A DNA stretch of 64,000 nt from contig NC_087069.1 of NCBI RefSeq assembly GCF_963678635.1, positions 14,482,660-14,546,659 of the forward strand, given 5' to 3'. Numbering within the stretch: the first letter of the stretch is position 1; the number at the start of each line of letters is the position of its first letter. Positions 1 to 8,879 of this stretch are shown piece after piece. A program made the translations under genes and the position numbers. The notes beneath the pieces are model-generated. The model saw nothing but the letters and a program-made list of their open reading frames with translations. It was not told the DNA's origin and did no database searches. Origin of the DNA: Symsagittifera roscoffensis (Eukaryota; Xenacoelomorpha; Acoela; Convolutidae).

Positions 1-2907
1 CCACTATCAGGAAACATCTATAATTTTTCAATCAAACAAGTCCACCAATATGATAAAGAACAAAACAAACAAAAATTTTATATGTCAGATTTTGAATTCA
101 AACCTATTCATAAATTTTTCAAAATCACAATCTCTTCAATAAAATATTTGAAAAATTCGAATTCAGATATTATTTCCTTACATGTTTATAACAACACACC
201 TTACCAAGTAACATTACCTTTAGGACTTTTAGGATATTGTGAAACCAACGCTACAATATCACCAATACACGAAAAAGCCTATCGCGTAAATAATATACTC
301 CAATTACTAGATATTTGCCAATCTACAATTCTTAATGAAGAATTATCTATAAATAATATAATAAGTAACGAAAACAGAAATACGGATTATTTCACAAAAA
401 CTCCATATTTCAAACCTACATTCAACATAAGTAACTACACAGAGCACCAACAAAAATTTTTAACAATGTTTAATTTCCAACATTCACAAATAACACAAGA
501 CGAATTCGAAAAATTAGCCAAACAGCTAATTAAATATTCATCAGTCTATGCAACATCAAAATTCGATGTTGGCAAAATCAGTTCATCACTACATCTTCCG
601 TTAAAACCAGACGCAGTTTTCAAAAAACAGAGAGCAAGTAAAGTACCAATTCACTTACATGATAAAGTAAACAGATTACTCGATATTTTAGAACAGTACA
701 ATATTATATCACCAGTTAATAAAGAAGAACAACCAAAAGGCAACACATTCATCAACCCCGTTATCATTCTAGCCAAAGGAGAATCATTAAAAATCGTTCT
801 CGATGCTAGATACCTCAATTCACTTATAGACGAATCAAAATGTAATTGGCCCATTGAACCAATACAAGTTATTTTAACAAAAATAAACGGCAAATACTTC
901 ACAACCGCCGATATGAATAGTGCATACAATCAAATGCCACTAGATGAACAATCACGACGTTTAACACAATTTGTCATCGGAAACCAACAATATGAATTCA
1001 ACCGCTTATTCTATGGAATATCCATAGGACCAGCAGCATTTTCAGCTTTTATGAGCAAAATTTTTAGACCACTGATACTCAAGAAAAACGCAATCACCTA
1101 TTTAGACGATGTTTTTATGCAATCACAAACAAAAGACGAAATGTTCAATGTTTTAGAAAAATATCACCAAATACTTCAGAACGAAAATCTGAAGGCCGCC
1201 CCCGATAAATCACACTTCTTTTTGACAAGAGTTAAATTCTTAGGACATAACATAGAAAGAAAAACAATCACTCCATTGAAATCACGCATTGACGCTATTC
1301 AAAAACTTCAACCACCAACAAATAAAAAGAAAATCCAAGAATTCCTTGGAATGTTAAACTTTTTAAGTAAATATGTTTATAAAATGCAATTATATCTACG
1401 ACCATTTTACAACATCCTTAGACAACAAAATAATTTCGAATGGAATACAGAACATCAAACACGATTCGATGAAATAAAGAAACTTTTAACTGAACAAATT
1501 TCAAACACAATTCCAGATCCTGATCAACCATTTTATGCAATGTGCGATGCTTCGAACTTTGGCATCGGCGCAGCACTATTACAATCACATAATGGTACAA
1601 ATAAAATGAACCTCATATCAGCAAATTCTCGATTATTCACTCAGGCAGAGCTACGACTCTCAACTCTAATGAGAGAATGTACAGCCATAATATATACACT
1701 GACAGAATATGAATTTCTGATACTTGGATCAAAACATCCAACAGTTCTATTCACAGACCATAAACCAATCATCTTTCTCTTTACACAAAAATCTAACCCA
1801 AACCACCGAGTTTACAGATTTCAACTAATTCTAATGAAATTTCCAAACTTACATATAGTTTGGACTGCAGGAAAAAATCTTGCATTACCAAACACCTTAA
1901 GTCGAAATACACCACCTGAATTACTTACACGAAAAACAACAGTTGAAATACCCAAAAACATAAAATTCTACCTTGCAGAAAACGAAACATCACCCCGATT
2001 AGAATGCAAATATGCAGTTAAAACTGATATTGAACAATCACAAATAAATAATTTACAACATTTCCCACTTTATTTAGATTGTCAAAATAATCATTATGAA
2101 GTTGATTTACTTGGAACATCAACTTTCAAACCAATCCCATATTCTCAATGGATAAAAAATAACACTCAACAAAAACGAACAAAACAACACCTGCCTAAGA
2201 AAGACCATTTTCCACTAATTGAAAAAGAAGATTTAACTGATAAAATAAATTTATCAGGACCACAAACAAATGATTCAAAATACACAATAAATCAAGTTTT
2301 TGACCTTCACGACCCACTTGATACAATACCCTTATCTACATTAGAAATCGAAAACATTTTTCTCCCCCCAACAGAAACAATTACAATTCCAACACTGAAA
2401 CAATATCAAAACCTTGACCCAGTAATTCGACAACTGAAATCATGGCACAAATATAAAACTAAACCTATCAAAGCAGATTCAACCATTTTAGGAAATAAAA
2501 CACTCCTCCGATATTTTCGAAAATTCAATAATACAACAATTAACGAAAACACAGACCTTCTAGAATACAAATTAAATGAATCTACAGTTCCATGTCTCCC
2601 TTTAAGTATGATTCTTATAGCTTTTAATATTTCCCATACACAAAAAATTAAAGGACACTCTGGATCAGAGAAAACATATTCAAATTTTATACAAAACTTT
2701 TATTTCCCAAATGCACCAATTTGGATAAAAGTACTATGCAATGACTGTATAGTATGTCAACTAAATAAACCCTACCCAAATCAAAAACAAATAGCACAAA
2801 AACAAGATTTTAAAGGACAAGATTTTTGTACTTTAATCATCGTATCTCATTTGATACTAAAGGACCAATTTCACCCTCATCAGAAGGAAACTCCTACATT
2901 ATGGTAA
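1..2907 (+). CDS. pol: Ty3/gypsy-type pol polyprotein, 5'-truncated by window: RT, RNase H, integrase zinc domain
   Basis: The frame is open from base 1, so the ATG at 82 is probably internal and gag/protease lie outside the window. Numbering from that ATG: residues 45-70 carry the LPLGLLGYCETNATISP linker that precedes RT in some metazoan gypsy elements. RT follows, with DARYLN near 243, GKYFTTADMNSAYNQMPL and the catalytic YLDD at 340-343. RNase H has DASNFGIGAALLQ (Asp 489) and TDHKP (Asp 559). An integrase HHCC zinc-binding pattern uses His 852/859 and Cys 889/892. Reverse transcriptase copies the element RNA and RNase H removes the template strand. The frame ends shortly before the integrase catalytic core, which continues in another frame from 2826. 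Coding-strand G is rare, as in many retroelements. Family assignment is firm; the clade is not. Confidence 0.92.
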   Translation, partial: PLSGNIYNFSIKQVHQYDKEQNKQKFYMSDFEFKPIHKFFKITISSIKYLKNSNSDIISLHVYNNTPYQVTLPLGLLGYCETNATISPIHEKAYRVNNILQLLDICQSTILNEELSINNIISNENRNTDYFTKTPYFKPTFNISNYTEHQQKFLTMFNFQHSQITQDEFEKLAKQLIKYSSVYATSKFDVGKISSSLHLPLKPDAVFKKQRASKVPIHLHDKVNRLLDILEQYNIISPVNKEEQPKGNTFINPVIILAKGESLKIVLDARYLNSLIDESKCNWPIEPIQVILTKINGKYFTTADMNSAYNQMPLDEQSRRLTQFVIGNQQYEFNRLFYGISIGPAAFSAFMSKIFRPLILKKNAITYLDDVFMQSQTKDEMFNVLEKYHQILQNENLKAAPDKSHFFLTRVKFLGHNIERKTITPLKSRIDAIQKLQPPTNKKKIQEFLGMLNFLSKYVYKMQLYLRPFYNILRQQNNFEWNTEHQTRFDEIKKLLTEQISNTIPDPDQPFYAMCDASNFGIGAALLQSHNGTNKMNLISANSRLFTQAELRLSTLMRECTAIIYTLTEYEFLILGSKHPTVLFTDHKPIIFLFTQKSNPNHRVYRFQLILMKFPNLHIVWTAGKNLALPNTLSRNTPPELLTRKTTVEIPKNIKFYLAENETSPRLECKYAVKTDIEQSQINNLQHFPLYLDCQNNHYEVDLLGTSTFKPIPYSQWIKNNTQQKRTKQHLPKKDHFPLIEKEDLTDKINLSGPQTNDSKYTINQVFDLHDPLDTIPLSTLEIENIFLPPTETITIPTLKQYQNLDPVIRQLKSWHKYKTKPIKADSTILGNKTLLRYFRKFNNTTINENTDLLEYKLNESTVPCLPLSMILIAFNISHTQKIKGHSGSEKTYSNFIQNFYFPNAPIWIKVLCNDCIVCQLNKPYPNQKQIAQKQDFKGQDFCTLIIVSHLILKDQFHPHQKETPTLW

Positions 2908-4115
2908 TTGTTGACGCATTCACACACTATGTAGCACTTAACCCAGTACCACATTGTAATGCTTATTACGCATATACAACACTTTATGAACACTGGATAG
3001 CAAAATTTGGACTACCAGAAATTTTAGTCACAGACAATGGTACAGAATTCATAAATAATGAAATAATAACACTATGTCACTTATACAACATTAAACACAA
3101 ACCACGTACATCCCATGCACCTTGGACAAACGGCTTAGTCGAAGGTATGAACCGTTCACTACAAGAATATCTTAGATGTATCATCAACGGAAATGATACA
3201 AAATATACCGAATGGTCAGCAGATGTAAAATTATTTCCCTTAGCATATAATTCACAAATAACGACAACTTTAGGAATGTCACCATACGAAATGGTTTTTA
3301 ACCAAAAGCCACGCAAACCAATAATGTTTACAGCAAATTCTCATAAAAACGCACAAGGTTATTGTCAACCAAATAAAGACTCAATTTGTTATAACCTACC
3401 TTTACATACACACGATGAAGATCATTTTCATCACCCACAAATTCTTAAATTAGCCTCCGGTACACACACCGAATGGATTTTAAATAGAGATAAGAAACAC
3501 AATGAAATTTACCAAAAAATAACGAAAAAGTTATTACAAAGGCAAAACATAAATGAACAAATCAATTCACGTTTTACACCAGCTTCCGATTTAAAAATTG
3601 GAACATTTGTTTTAATACCTAATTTTAATACTCAAAAAGGAATTTCTAAAAAACTACAACCCCTCCGAAAAGGACCCTACCAAATAATTGCAAAACCCAC
3701 TGATGTCACATATAAAATTACCGACTCAAACAAAAAAGAAATCGTTCAACATCGAAACAACCTATTACCTTATTACCCAAAAGAATACGCACTCCGCGAA
3801 TTAACTCAATTATATTCTTTCACAGGATTAAAAATCATTCAAAATGAACCACATCTGAAAAACACAGAACAAAATGATAACCCCACCGAAAATCAAAACA
3901 CAAAACCAACCGCCACCAAAAACAATACACAAAATAATAAAGAATCCCCAAAACACAGAAAAAATAGAAAAATGACAGAACAAATAATACCCCAAGAAGA
4001 GATAGACAAATCTGAACATAGAAAAACAACAAGACTCCGAAATCAACCACGTAAAAACTACAAAATGTTCATCCCCAAATCTAAAATATTAAAGAAAGTA
4101 GAATTTAAAAAGTAA
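2826..4115 (+). CDS. pol: Integrase catalytic core and C-terminal part, separated from pol by a frame break
   Basis: This 429-codon frame overlaps the end of the preceding pol frame by 82 nt. It carries a full DDE integrase core: Asp 10 (SFDTKGPIS), Asp 70 (VTDNGTEF) and Glu 106 (GLVEGMNRSL), the last two separated by exactly 35 residues as in retroviral and Ty3 integrases. PLAYNSQITTTLGMSPYE near 140 and the HRNNLLPYYPKEYALREL block near 305 are typical of gypsy integrase C-termini. The last 90 residues are Asn/Lys/Thr-rich and basic. The shift falls at a T5 run (2823-2827), between the zinc domain and the catalytic core. Programmed shifts usually sit at gag/pol, so a single-base indel or assembly error is the simplest reading. 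The ATG at 2826 is just the first in frame and need not be used. Confidence 0.9.
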   Translation: MYFNHRISFDTKGPISPSSEGNSYIMVIVDAFTHYVALNPVPHCNAYYAYTTLYEHWIAKFGLPEILVTDNGTEFINNEIITLCHLYNIKHKPRTSHAPWTNGLVEGMNRSLQEYLRCIINGNDTKYTEWSADVKLFPLAYNSQITTTLGMSPYEMVFNQKPRKPIMFTANSHKNAQGYCQPNKDSICYNLPLHTHDEDHFHHPQILKLASGTHTEWILNRDKKHNEIYQKITKKLLQRQNINEQINSRFTPASDLKIGTFVLIPNFNTQKGISKKLQPLRKGPYQIIAKPTDVTYKITDSNKKEIVQHRNNLLPYYPKEYALRELTQLYSFTGLKIIQNEPHLKNTEQNDNPTENQNTKPTATKNNTQNNKESPKHRKNRKMTEQIIPQEEIDKSEHRKTTRLRNQPRKNYKMFIPKSKILKKVEFKK

Positions 4116-4715
4116 TTTTAAGATTTTATAATTCACAATCTTGAAACCCCCGTAACATTTTTCATTTCAAATTTTCAAAATAACATGCTCACAAGTACGC
4201 AATAATTCTAGTTCAAAATAGACCAATAGGATTCATCCAATCCGCCACTTTCTCTAACTCAAACTAAGATCAATTAGACGAATAAACTAGAACTCCAGGC
4301 ACATCTCTAACTATAACTTTACAACCTCCAGGTCAAAAATAAGCAAACCACCCCAACTTGACAGCTAAAATAAATATCACCATAATACCGTACCCCTCCC
4401 TTATCTAATAACCCAAAAATCAACAATATTTCCCCAACTCAGACCACGAATACCCCCAAAACAAATTTGATAACTTAGCCTAAAGTAACAAAATGAAGAT
4501 TTTAATTAGCCTAAAGTCTAAAAATCTCACCATACCCCGGATCATTTGACAAACAAAAATAAAGAAAAAGACGACCTCCCAGTCACCATGAAAATTGCCC
4601 CCAACAATTTTTTACAAAACTCAACCCACTTGTCAAAAAACTAATAAATAATTCGACCACACTAGAAAATCGCCTCAAACAGCAAAAAATATTCGACCAA
4701 GAGATCATTTCTTAA
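4116..4715 (+). other. A/C-rich spacer between pol and the downstream genes
   Basis: This 600-base stretch is strongly A- and C-rich and G-poor like the flanking element genes, but every frame is broken by stops. I see no ORF, tRNA-like fold or clear repeat. It may hold splice sites for subgenomic RNAs, but I cannot single one out. Confidence 0.5.
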
Positions 4716-4946
4716 ATGCTCTTCTCTCAAACAGTTGCTCAAATACTTATAAATTTTAAACATTTTTTTTCAATACTTGAAGCCTTTATAATATTTCTTT
4801 TTGATATACTTGAATCTTTTCTAATAATCCTAATCATTTTTTGTAACATTTTTTTAATTTTCTATACAATACTCGAACTATTCCTCCAACTTTCCAAAAC
4901 CCTTGAATATATCCACAGGTACGATTTTAACAACTTGTCTAAATGA
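4716..4946 (+). CDS. Small hydrophobic membrane protein A (76 aa)
   Basis: The product is dominated by Phe, Ile and Leu, with two long hydrophobic stretches (about residues 16-35 and 37-58) separated by acidic residues, so it is probably membrane-embedded. The short C-terminal tail is polar. Its TGA stop overlaps the next gene's start as ATGA (4943-4946), which suggests translational coupling. I recognise no family. Low complexity and an AT-rich background mean the ORF could be accidental. The overlap, and the conserved neighbour downstream, argue for a real gene. Confidence 0.5.
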   Translation: MLFSQTVAQILINFKHFFSILEAFIIFLFDILESFLIILIIFCNIFLIFYTILELFLQLSKTLEYIHRYDFNNLSK

Positions 4947-5131
4947 TACGAACAATTTTCAGTAGAACCGATGTTTTTTTATTATTTGTAATTTTCATAG
5001 CATTCTTATCATCCCTCATTTTGACCATCTGTAAATGTATAAAGAAAGCAATCCTCACATTTGCCCTAGCAACAGTCCTTCTAATTCTTTTTTTGGAAGA
5101 ATATTATAATAAACACAAAATTTCCCACTAA
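4943..5131 (+). CDS. Small hydrophobic membrane protein B (62 aa)
   Basis: The start overlaps the stop of protein A in an ATGA. The product has one or two hydrophobic segments (about residues 11-29 and 36-52) with ICKCIKKA between them and a charged end (EEYYNKHK). The decayed relative at 39.5-39.65 kb keeps a recognisable version of its 3' half, including the equivalent of LEEYYNKH and the stop. The segment is therefore part of the family and not a chance ORF. Possible roles include a viroporin-like or accessory membrane protein, but nothing in the sequence proves one. Confidence 0.55.
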   Translation: MIRTIFSRTDVFLLFVIFIAFLSSLILTICKCIKKAILTFALATVLLILFLEEYYNKHKISH

Positions 5132-5136
5132 AGTAA

Positions 5137-6273
5137 CAATTCAAAAATCCATCAAAAATTGCTACCCAACAGTCACAAAATCAGTCTTCACCGACATCAT
5201 CCCAAGATAATCCAACACCACCTTCAACTACTCAAAATCCTCAAACATCTACACGAATTTCTTTTCAAGACAATCCATACACTTTTGAAGAACGGCACGC
5301 TCGCTTATCAGAACCACTAGAACCAGTTCAACGACAAGCACCTCTAAGCGAACCAACATATAACCTATACCCAACACTACCACAAGAACTAAATAGAATA
5401 AGAAATCCTAGTCAAAACCAAAACACAACAGAAATAAATAGACAAATTATACATCCTCGACGAAATAGAAATTTTCAAACTCCCCGAGTTCATTTTGATA
5501 TACCTCAATCCCCATCACAAACCACTCCAGAAAACACCACTGGTATCACACCAGAAACTCCTACACTTTTTTCACAACGTAGCACCTCAAGCTTACCATC
5601 AGATTACTTAGGTTCAACACCAACATCTGAACAAATACGTGAAAATCCTTTTAACCCCCCAAACCTAACATCACGACTGCCATATTGGACTACACATTCA
5701 TTTACACAAGGTGAACCAAATTTAGCCAATGACCCCATAGATATTTCTACGGATACAACAACATCCTCATCACTACCAGAAACATTATCACTACCATCAA
5801 CACCATCAATAAGCCAATTTTCACCACTACCCTTTAACTTAAATTTTCCAAATAATCTCGACGCCAGATATCGAGAACAATCATCAATAAATATTCCTTT
5901 AAGATTAGATTGGAATACATTCACAGCACCTCCACCATTATTTGGACAACATCAAGAAAGTAACCGCCTTCATAACTGGGCACTTAATAGATTACAATAT
6001 CGCCAAGATATTCACAACGATATCCGTGATCACAATATTCAAATACTCCAACAAAACAGTTTACAATTAAAGTTTGAAATCACAGTTAAATTAAACAATA
6101 TTACACAACATCCCTACCCATTAAATCCACCTAACATAACAGCTCAATCACTACCACCACCGTTTATAACTACTGAAGTAATATATAAATACGACAGATA
6201 TACCAAAAACACAATTGGTTACATTACATTTTATAACCCATACTCAGGATTATCATACACATGTATATTCTAA
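5137..6273 (+). CDS. 378-codon Pro/Ser/Thr/Gln-rich open frame without any ATG
   Basis: The frame is open from 5137 (just after TAA at 5134-5136) to TAA at 6271-6273, and I find no in-frame ATG. Translation must therefore start elsewhere by splicing, use a non-AUG codon, or enter by frameshift or reinitiation. Possible acceptors ending in CAG lie near 5170-5190. Codons 1-230 are rich in Pro, Ser, Thr, Gln and Asn and look disordered. The last 140 or so look folded, with motifs such as LDWNTFTAPPPLFGQ and TIGYITFYNPYSGLSYTC. It overlaps the envelope ATG (6261) by 13 nt. Decayed homologous stretches occur twice at 39.7-40.5 and 42.45-42.95 kb, so it is a normal component of the family. Function unknown; a structural or surface protein is possible. 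Confidence 0.7.
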   Translation, partial: QFKNPSKIATQQSQNQSSPTSSQDNPTPPSTTQNPQTSTRISFQDNPYTFEERHARLSEPLEPVQRQAPLSEPTYNLYPTLPQELNRIRNPSQNQNTTEINRQIIHPRRNRNFQTPRVHFDIPQSPSQTTPENTTGITPETPTLFSQRSTSSLPSDYLGSTPTSEQIRENPFNPPNLTSRLPYWTTHSFTQGEPNLANDPIDISTDTTTSSSLPETLSLPSTPSISQFSPLPFNLNFPNNLDARYREQSSINIPLRLDWNTFTAPPPLFGQHQESNRLHNWALNRLQYRQDIHNDIRDHNIQILQQNSLQLKFEITVKLNNITQHPYPLNPPNITAQSLPPPFITTEVIYKYDRYTKNTIGYITFYNPYSGLSYTCIF

Positions 6274-8879
6274 AACTATTAATTTTTCTCCAACTCCTTT
6301 TTCCAGTAATCTCAAATCAAAACATAAACCCTTCCCCTCGTACAGGACCACAAGATTTATTAGTAACACATTACGATTGCGAAGAAAATGAACAAAAAAC
6401 ATTACACAAATATGCAATAAATCAAGTATCACAATGTGAAACAGAACCACAAGCTATAGAAACCACAGATATAATAGCGACACTCTATTCAAAAGCCCGA
6501 GCAACAACAGTTACAGGTTATAAATTCACAGCGACATTTTCCGAAAAGAAAGTACATTGTTCACAAGTCTCGAACGGAAACAAAAACCGACTTGACCATG
6601 AATCATTCTATCAAAGTAATATAGAACGTCTTTTACATCTCAATCCCGACGATTGTAAAAATGAATTACTTAGACTAAACATCACACAAAATAAAAATTC
6701 CCAAAGAAAATTAGTTAATTTTCAAGTTTTTTCAGACTCTGTACACCAATCACAACTTGAAAGACACCAAGGACATATAAAACTAGACGAAAAATATCCG
6801 TATAACGGCGCACACGGACGATTAACCTATGACCTACATGATAAACATTGGATACCACACATTGGTATAAATAACCCATCAAACTGCAAAGCAGACACAA
6901 AAAATAAAGGATACCAAGAAATAATGTTTTTCGATTGGAAAATACAACTCGAAAAAATACAACTCACACGAGATTTATCTGATAATACAATGATCTATCA
7001 AGGAATCCGATTACCTTGTAAAAATGATCAAGGATATTGCGACCCTACAACAAGAACACAAGCAACAATTGTTTGGTTCCCCGAAGATACATGTACAACA
7101 TTTCAAGTAGCAAAAATACACGCTCGTATGATAAAATTTCACGAAAAATATTTCATACAATCAATTCCTTATGAACAAGTCCATCCATCACGCAAACTAA
7201 GTTCCGATTTTAGAAACATAGACAATATAGAAAATAAATTGACACGATTTCAAATATATCAAGAAACAGAACTTGCATGTAAATACAGGAATCCACTTCA
7301 CAGAACACAATACTCTGAAATATTAGTTGAATACGAAAAAGGATTCGACATGACCACTGGAAAAGTAAAAATCGACCCATATGCCACAGGTCATCCTCTA
7401 AACGAAGGAACATCCTATATACCAGTTAATTTTGAAAAAAGCAACGGACAACCTGGTGGACATCTAAAACCTTATGACACCAGAAGCACACGCTTACAAG
7501 AATTATCACTAATGAATACTACATATTTCGGTAATATCCACTATGATATTCATTTGGATATGAAACTAGACTATACAATTAGCCGCATTTTTCAAGAAAT
7601 GTCACTCTCCGAATTAGAAACACTACACCAACTATGCGAATTAGAACGAACACAAATATTACAATCACTTGCACTAGCAGTATTAAAAATACCCTACGCA
7701 GGATACTTATTATCAGGAAATAGATCAAATTTTTTAGACTACGAAGGAAACATCTTATGGTTTTATACTTGTACTAAAAAAGTATCACCACTATACGTTT
7801 TTGAAGATAAACGATGTTATAAAAGAATCCCTATCTTTTATAAGAATAAAGTACATTTCGTGGATACACTTTCACGAAGAACCTATTTCTGGGATACCGC
7901 AGTCCCATGTGGATCAGAAAATAGCCACAATGTAGTACAACTAAACCCTGATGAAAATAAATATTATCTTCTCACTCCATATCCCACATTAATGCAATCA
8001 CTCAAAAAATTTTCACCAGAAAGCATTCGCGCTATCGCTCGAAACCCAAATATAGATTTACAATCAATAGGAATATATTCAAAATCAGATATTCAACATC
8101 ACATTAGAACACAACAATTCCAAGAATTATTAACACAAATGGACACTATACAAAGACAATCAATTGACCAAAACTTACGCAAACTTGCAGAAACCGCAGG
8201 ATTTGCCGATATCTACACGCAAGACTATAGCGGATATTTTAAAGACATTAAAGATTATATATATCTAAACGGCGAAAAATACCGTCCCCAAGATATATCA
8301 CCAATTAACATTTTTAGCTTTGTTACACTCAAAAATGAAATCCTTGATTTTCTAGGATGGCCCTATTACATCTTAGAAAAATTGACTATTTTATACGCAA
8401 TGTTTAACTTTATTGGATTTCTTTTCTCACTCTTAAAAGGAATCTACAACACATGTGCTATACACACACAAGTAAACAGACAAGCAAGCGTAGCACGCAT
8501 ACTCTTTGCAGGATTTTTTGGAATCTTTTCTACATCTATAAACAAAATTCTTTTAGACGCACAAATAAAAGAATATAACACAAAAATAACAACACGACAA
8601 AATACATACGACGAAGAACATAACAATGTCGACACACAGCCAACGGCACCACAATTACCACCCTTACCAAATAACCATCCACTATCCCTAGTCCCACGAA
8701 ATTTTCGAAACTTAGCCATCACACATAATCCAAATTTTCGACTCACCACATCACAAAGTCCCATTCAACATATAATGACAAACCAGCCACAAGATGATAA
8801 TACTTATGAACAAATTATTGAACAACCCCATACCACCGCTTTTCAGTCTCAAAATAATCATTTTTTTAGCCCACGATGA
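6261..8879 (+). CDS. env: Envelope-like membrane glycoprotein (872 aa)
   Basis: Residues 1-18 form a typical signal peptide (MYILKLLIFLQLLFPVIS). The ectodomain, about 19-695, contains many cysteines and several N-X-S/T sites. An early block has THYDCEEN, an NQVSQCE element, then VHCSQVSNGNK and LNPDDCKNEL. A hydrophobic segment lies at about 701-732 after LGWPYYILEK, a second at about 745-765 (RILFAGFFGIF), and a Pro/Gln-rich tail of about 100 residues follows. The spacing of the N-terminal Cys blocks and the G-x-P-x-x-x-x-E motif before the membrane span remind me of glycoproteins of chuviruses and of insect retroelements that acquired them; this is inference from memory. The position downstream of pol is that of retroviral env. 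It ends in an ATGA overlap with the next gene. This copy is uninterrupted; whether it is functional is unknown. Confidence 0.75.
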   Translation: MYILKLLIFLQLLFPVISNQNINPSPRTGPQDLLVTHYDCEENEQKTLHKYAINQVSQCETEPQAIETTDIIATLYSKARATTVTGYKFTATFSEKKVHCSQVSNGNKNRLDHESFYQSNIERLLHLNPDDCKNELLRLNITQNKNSQRKLVNFQVFSDSVHQSQLERHQGHIKLDEKYPYNGAHGRLTYDLHDKHWIPHIGINNPSNCKADTKNKGYQEIMFFDWKIQLEKIQLTRDLSDNTMIYQGIRLPCKNDQGYCDPTTRTQATIVWFPEDTCTTFQVAKIHARMIKFHEKYFIQSIPYEQVHPSRKLSSDFRNIDNIENKLTRFQIYQETELACKYRNPLHRTQYSEILVEYEKGFDMTTGKVKIDPYATGHPLNEGTSYIPVNFEKSNGQPGGHLKPYDTRSTRLQELSLMNTTYFGNIHYDIHLDMKLDYTISRIFQEMSLSELETLHQLCELERTQILQSLALAVLKIPYAGYLLSGNRSNFLDYEGNILWFYTCTKKVSPLYVFEDKRCYKRIPIFYKNKVHFVDTLSRRTYFWDTAVPCGSENSHNVVQLNPDENKYYLLTPYPTLMQSLKKFSPESIRAIARNPNIDLQSIGIYSKSDIQHHIRTQQFQELLTQMDTIQRQSIDQNLRKLAETAGFADIYTQDYSGYFKDIKDYIYLNGEKYRPQDISPINIFSFVTLKNEILDFLGWPYYILEKLTILYAMFNFIGFLFSLLKGIYNTCAIHTQVNRQASVARILFAGFFGIFSTSINKILLDAQIKEYNTKITTRQNTYDEEHNNVDTQPTAPQLPPLPNNHPLSLVPRNFRNLAITHNPNFRLTTSQSPIQHIMTNQPQDDNTYEQIIEQPHTTAFQSQNNHFFSPR

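Noticed and set aside
651..929. 92-codon minus-strand ORF
   Set aside because: Antisense shadow of the reverse transcriptase frame; the same holds for most minus-strand ORFs in 1-10.7 kb.
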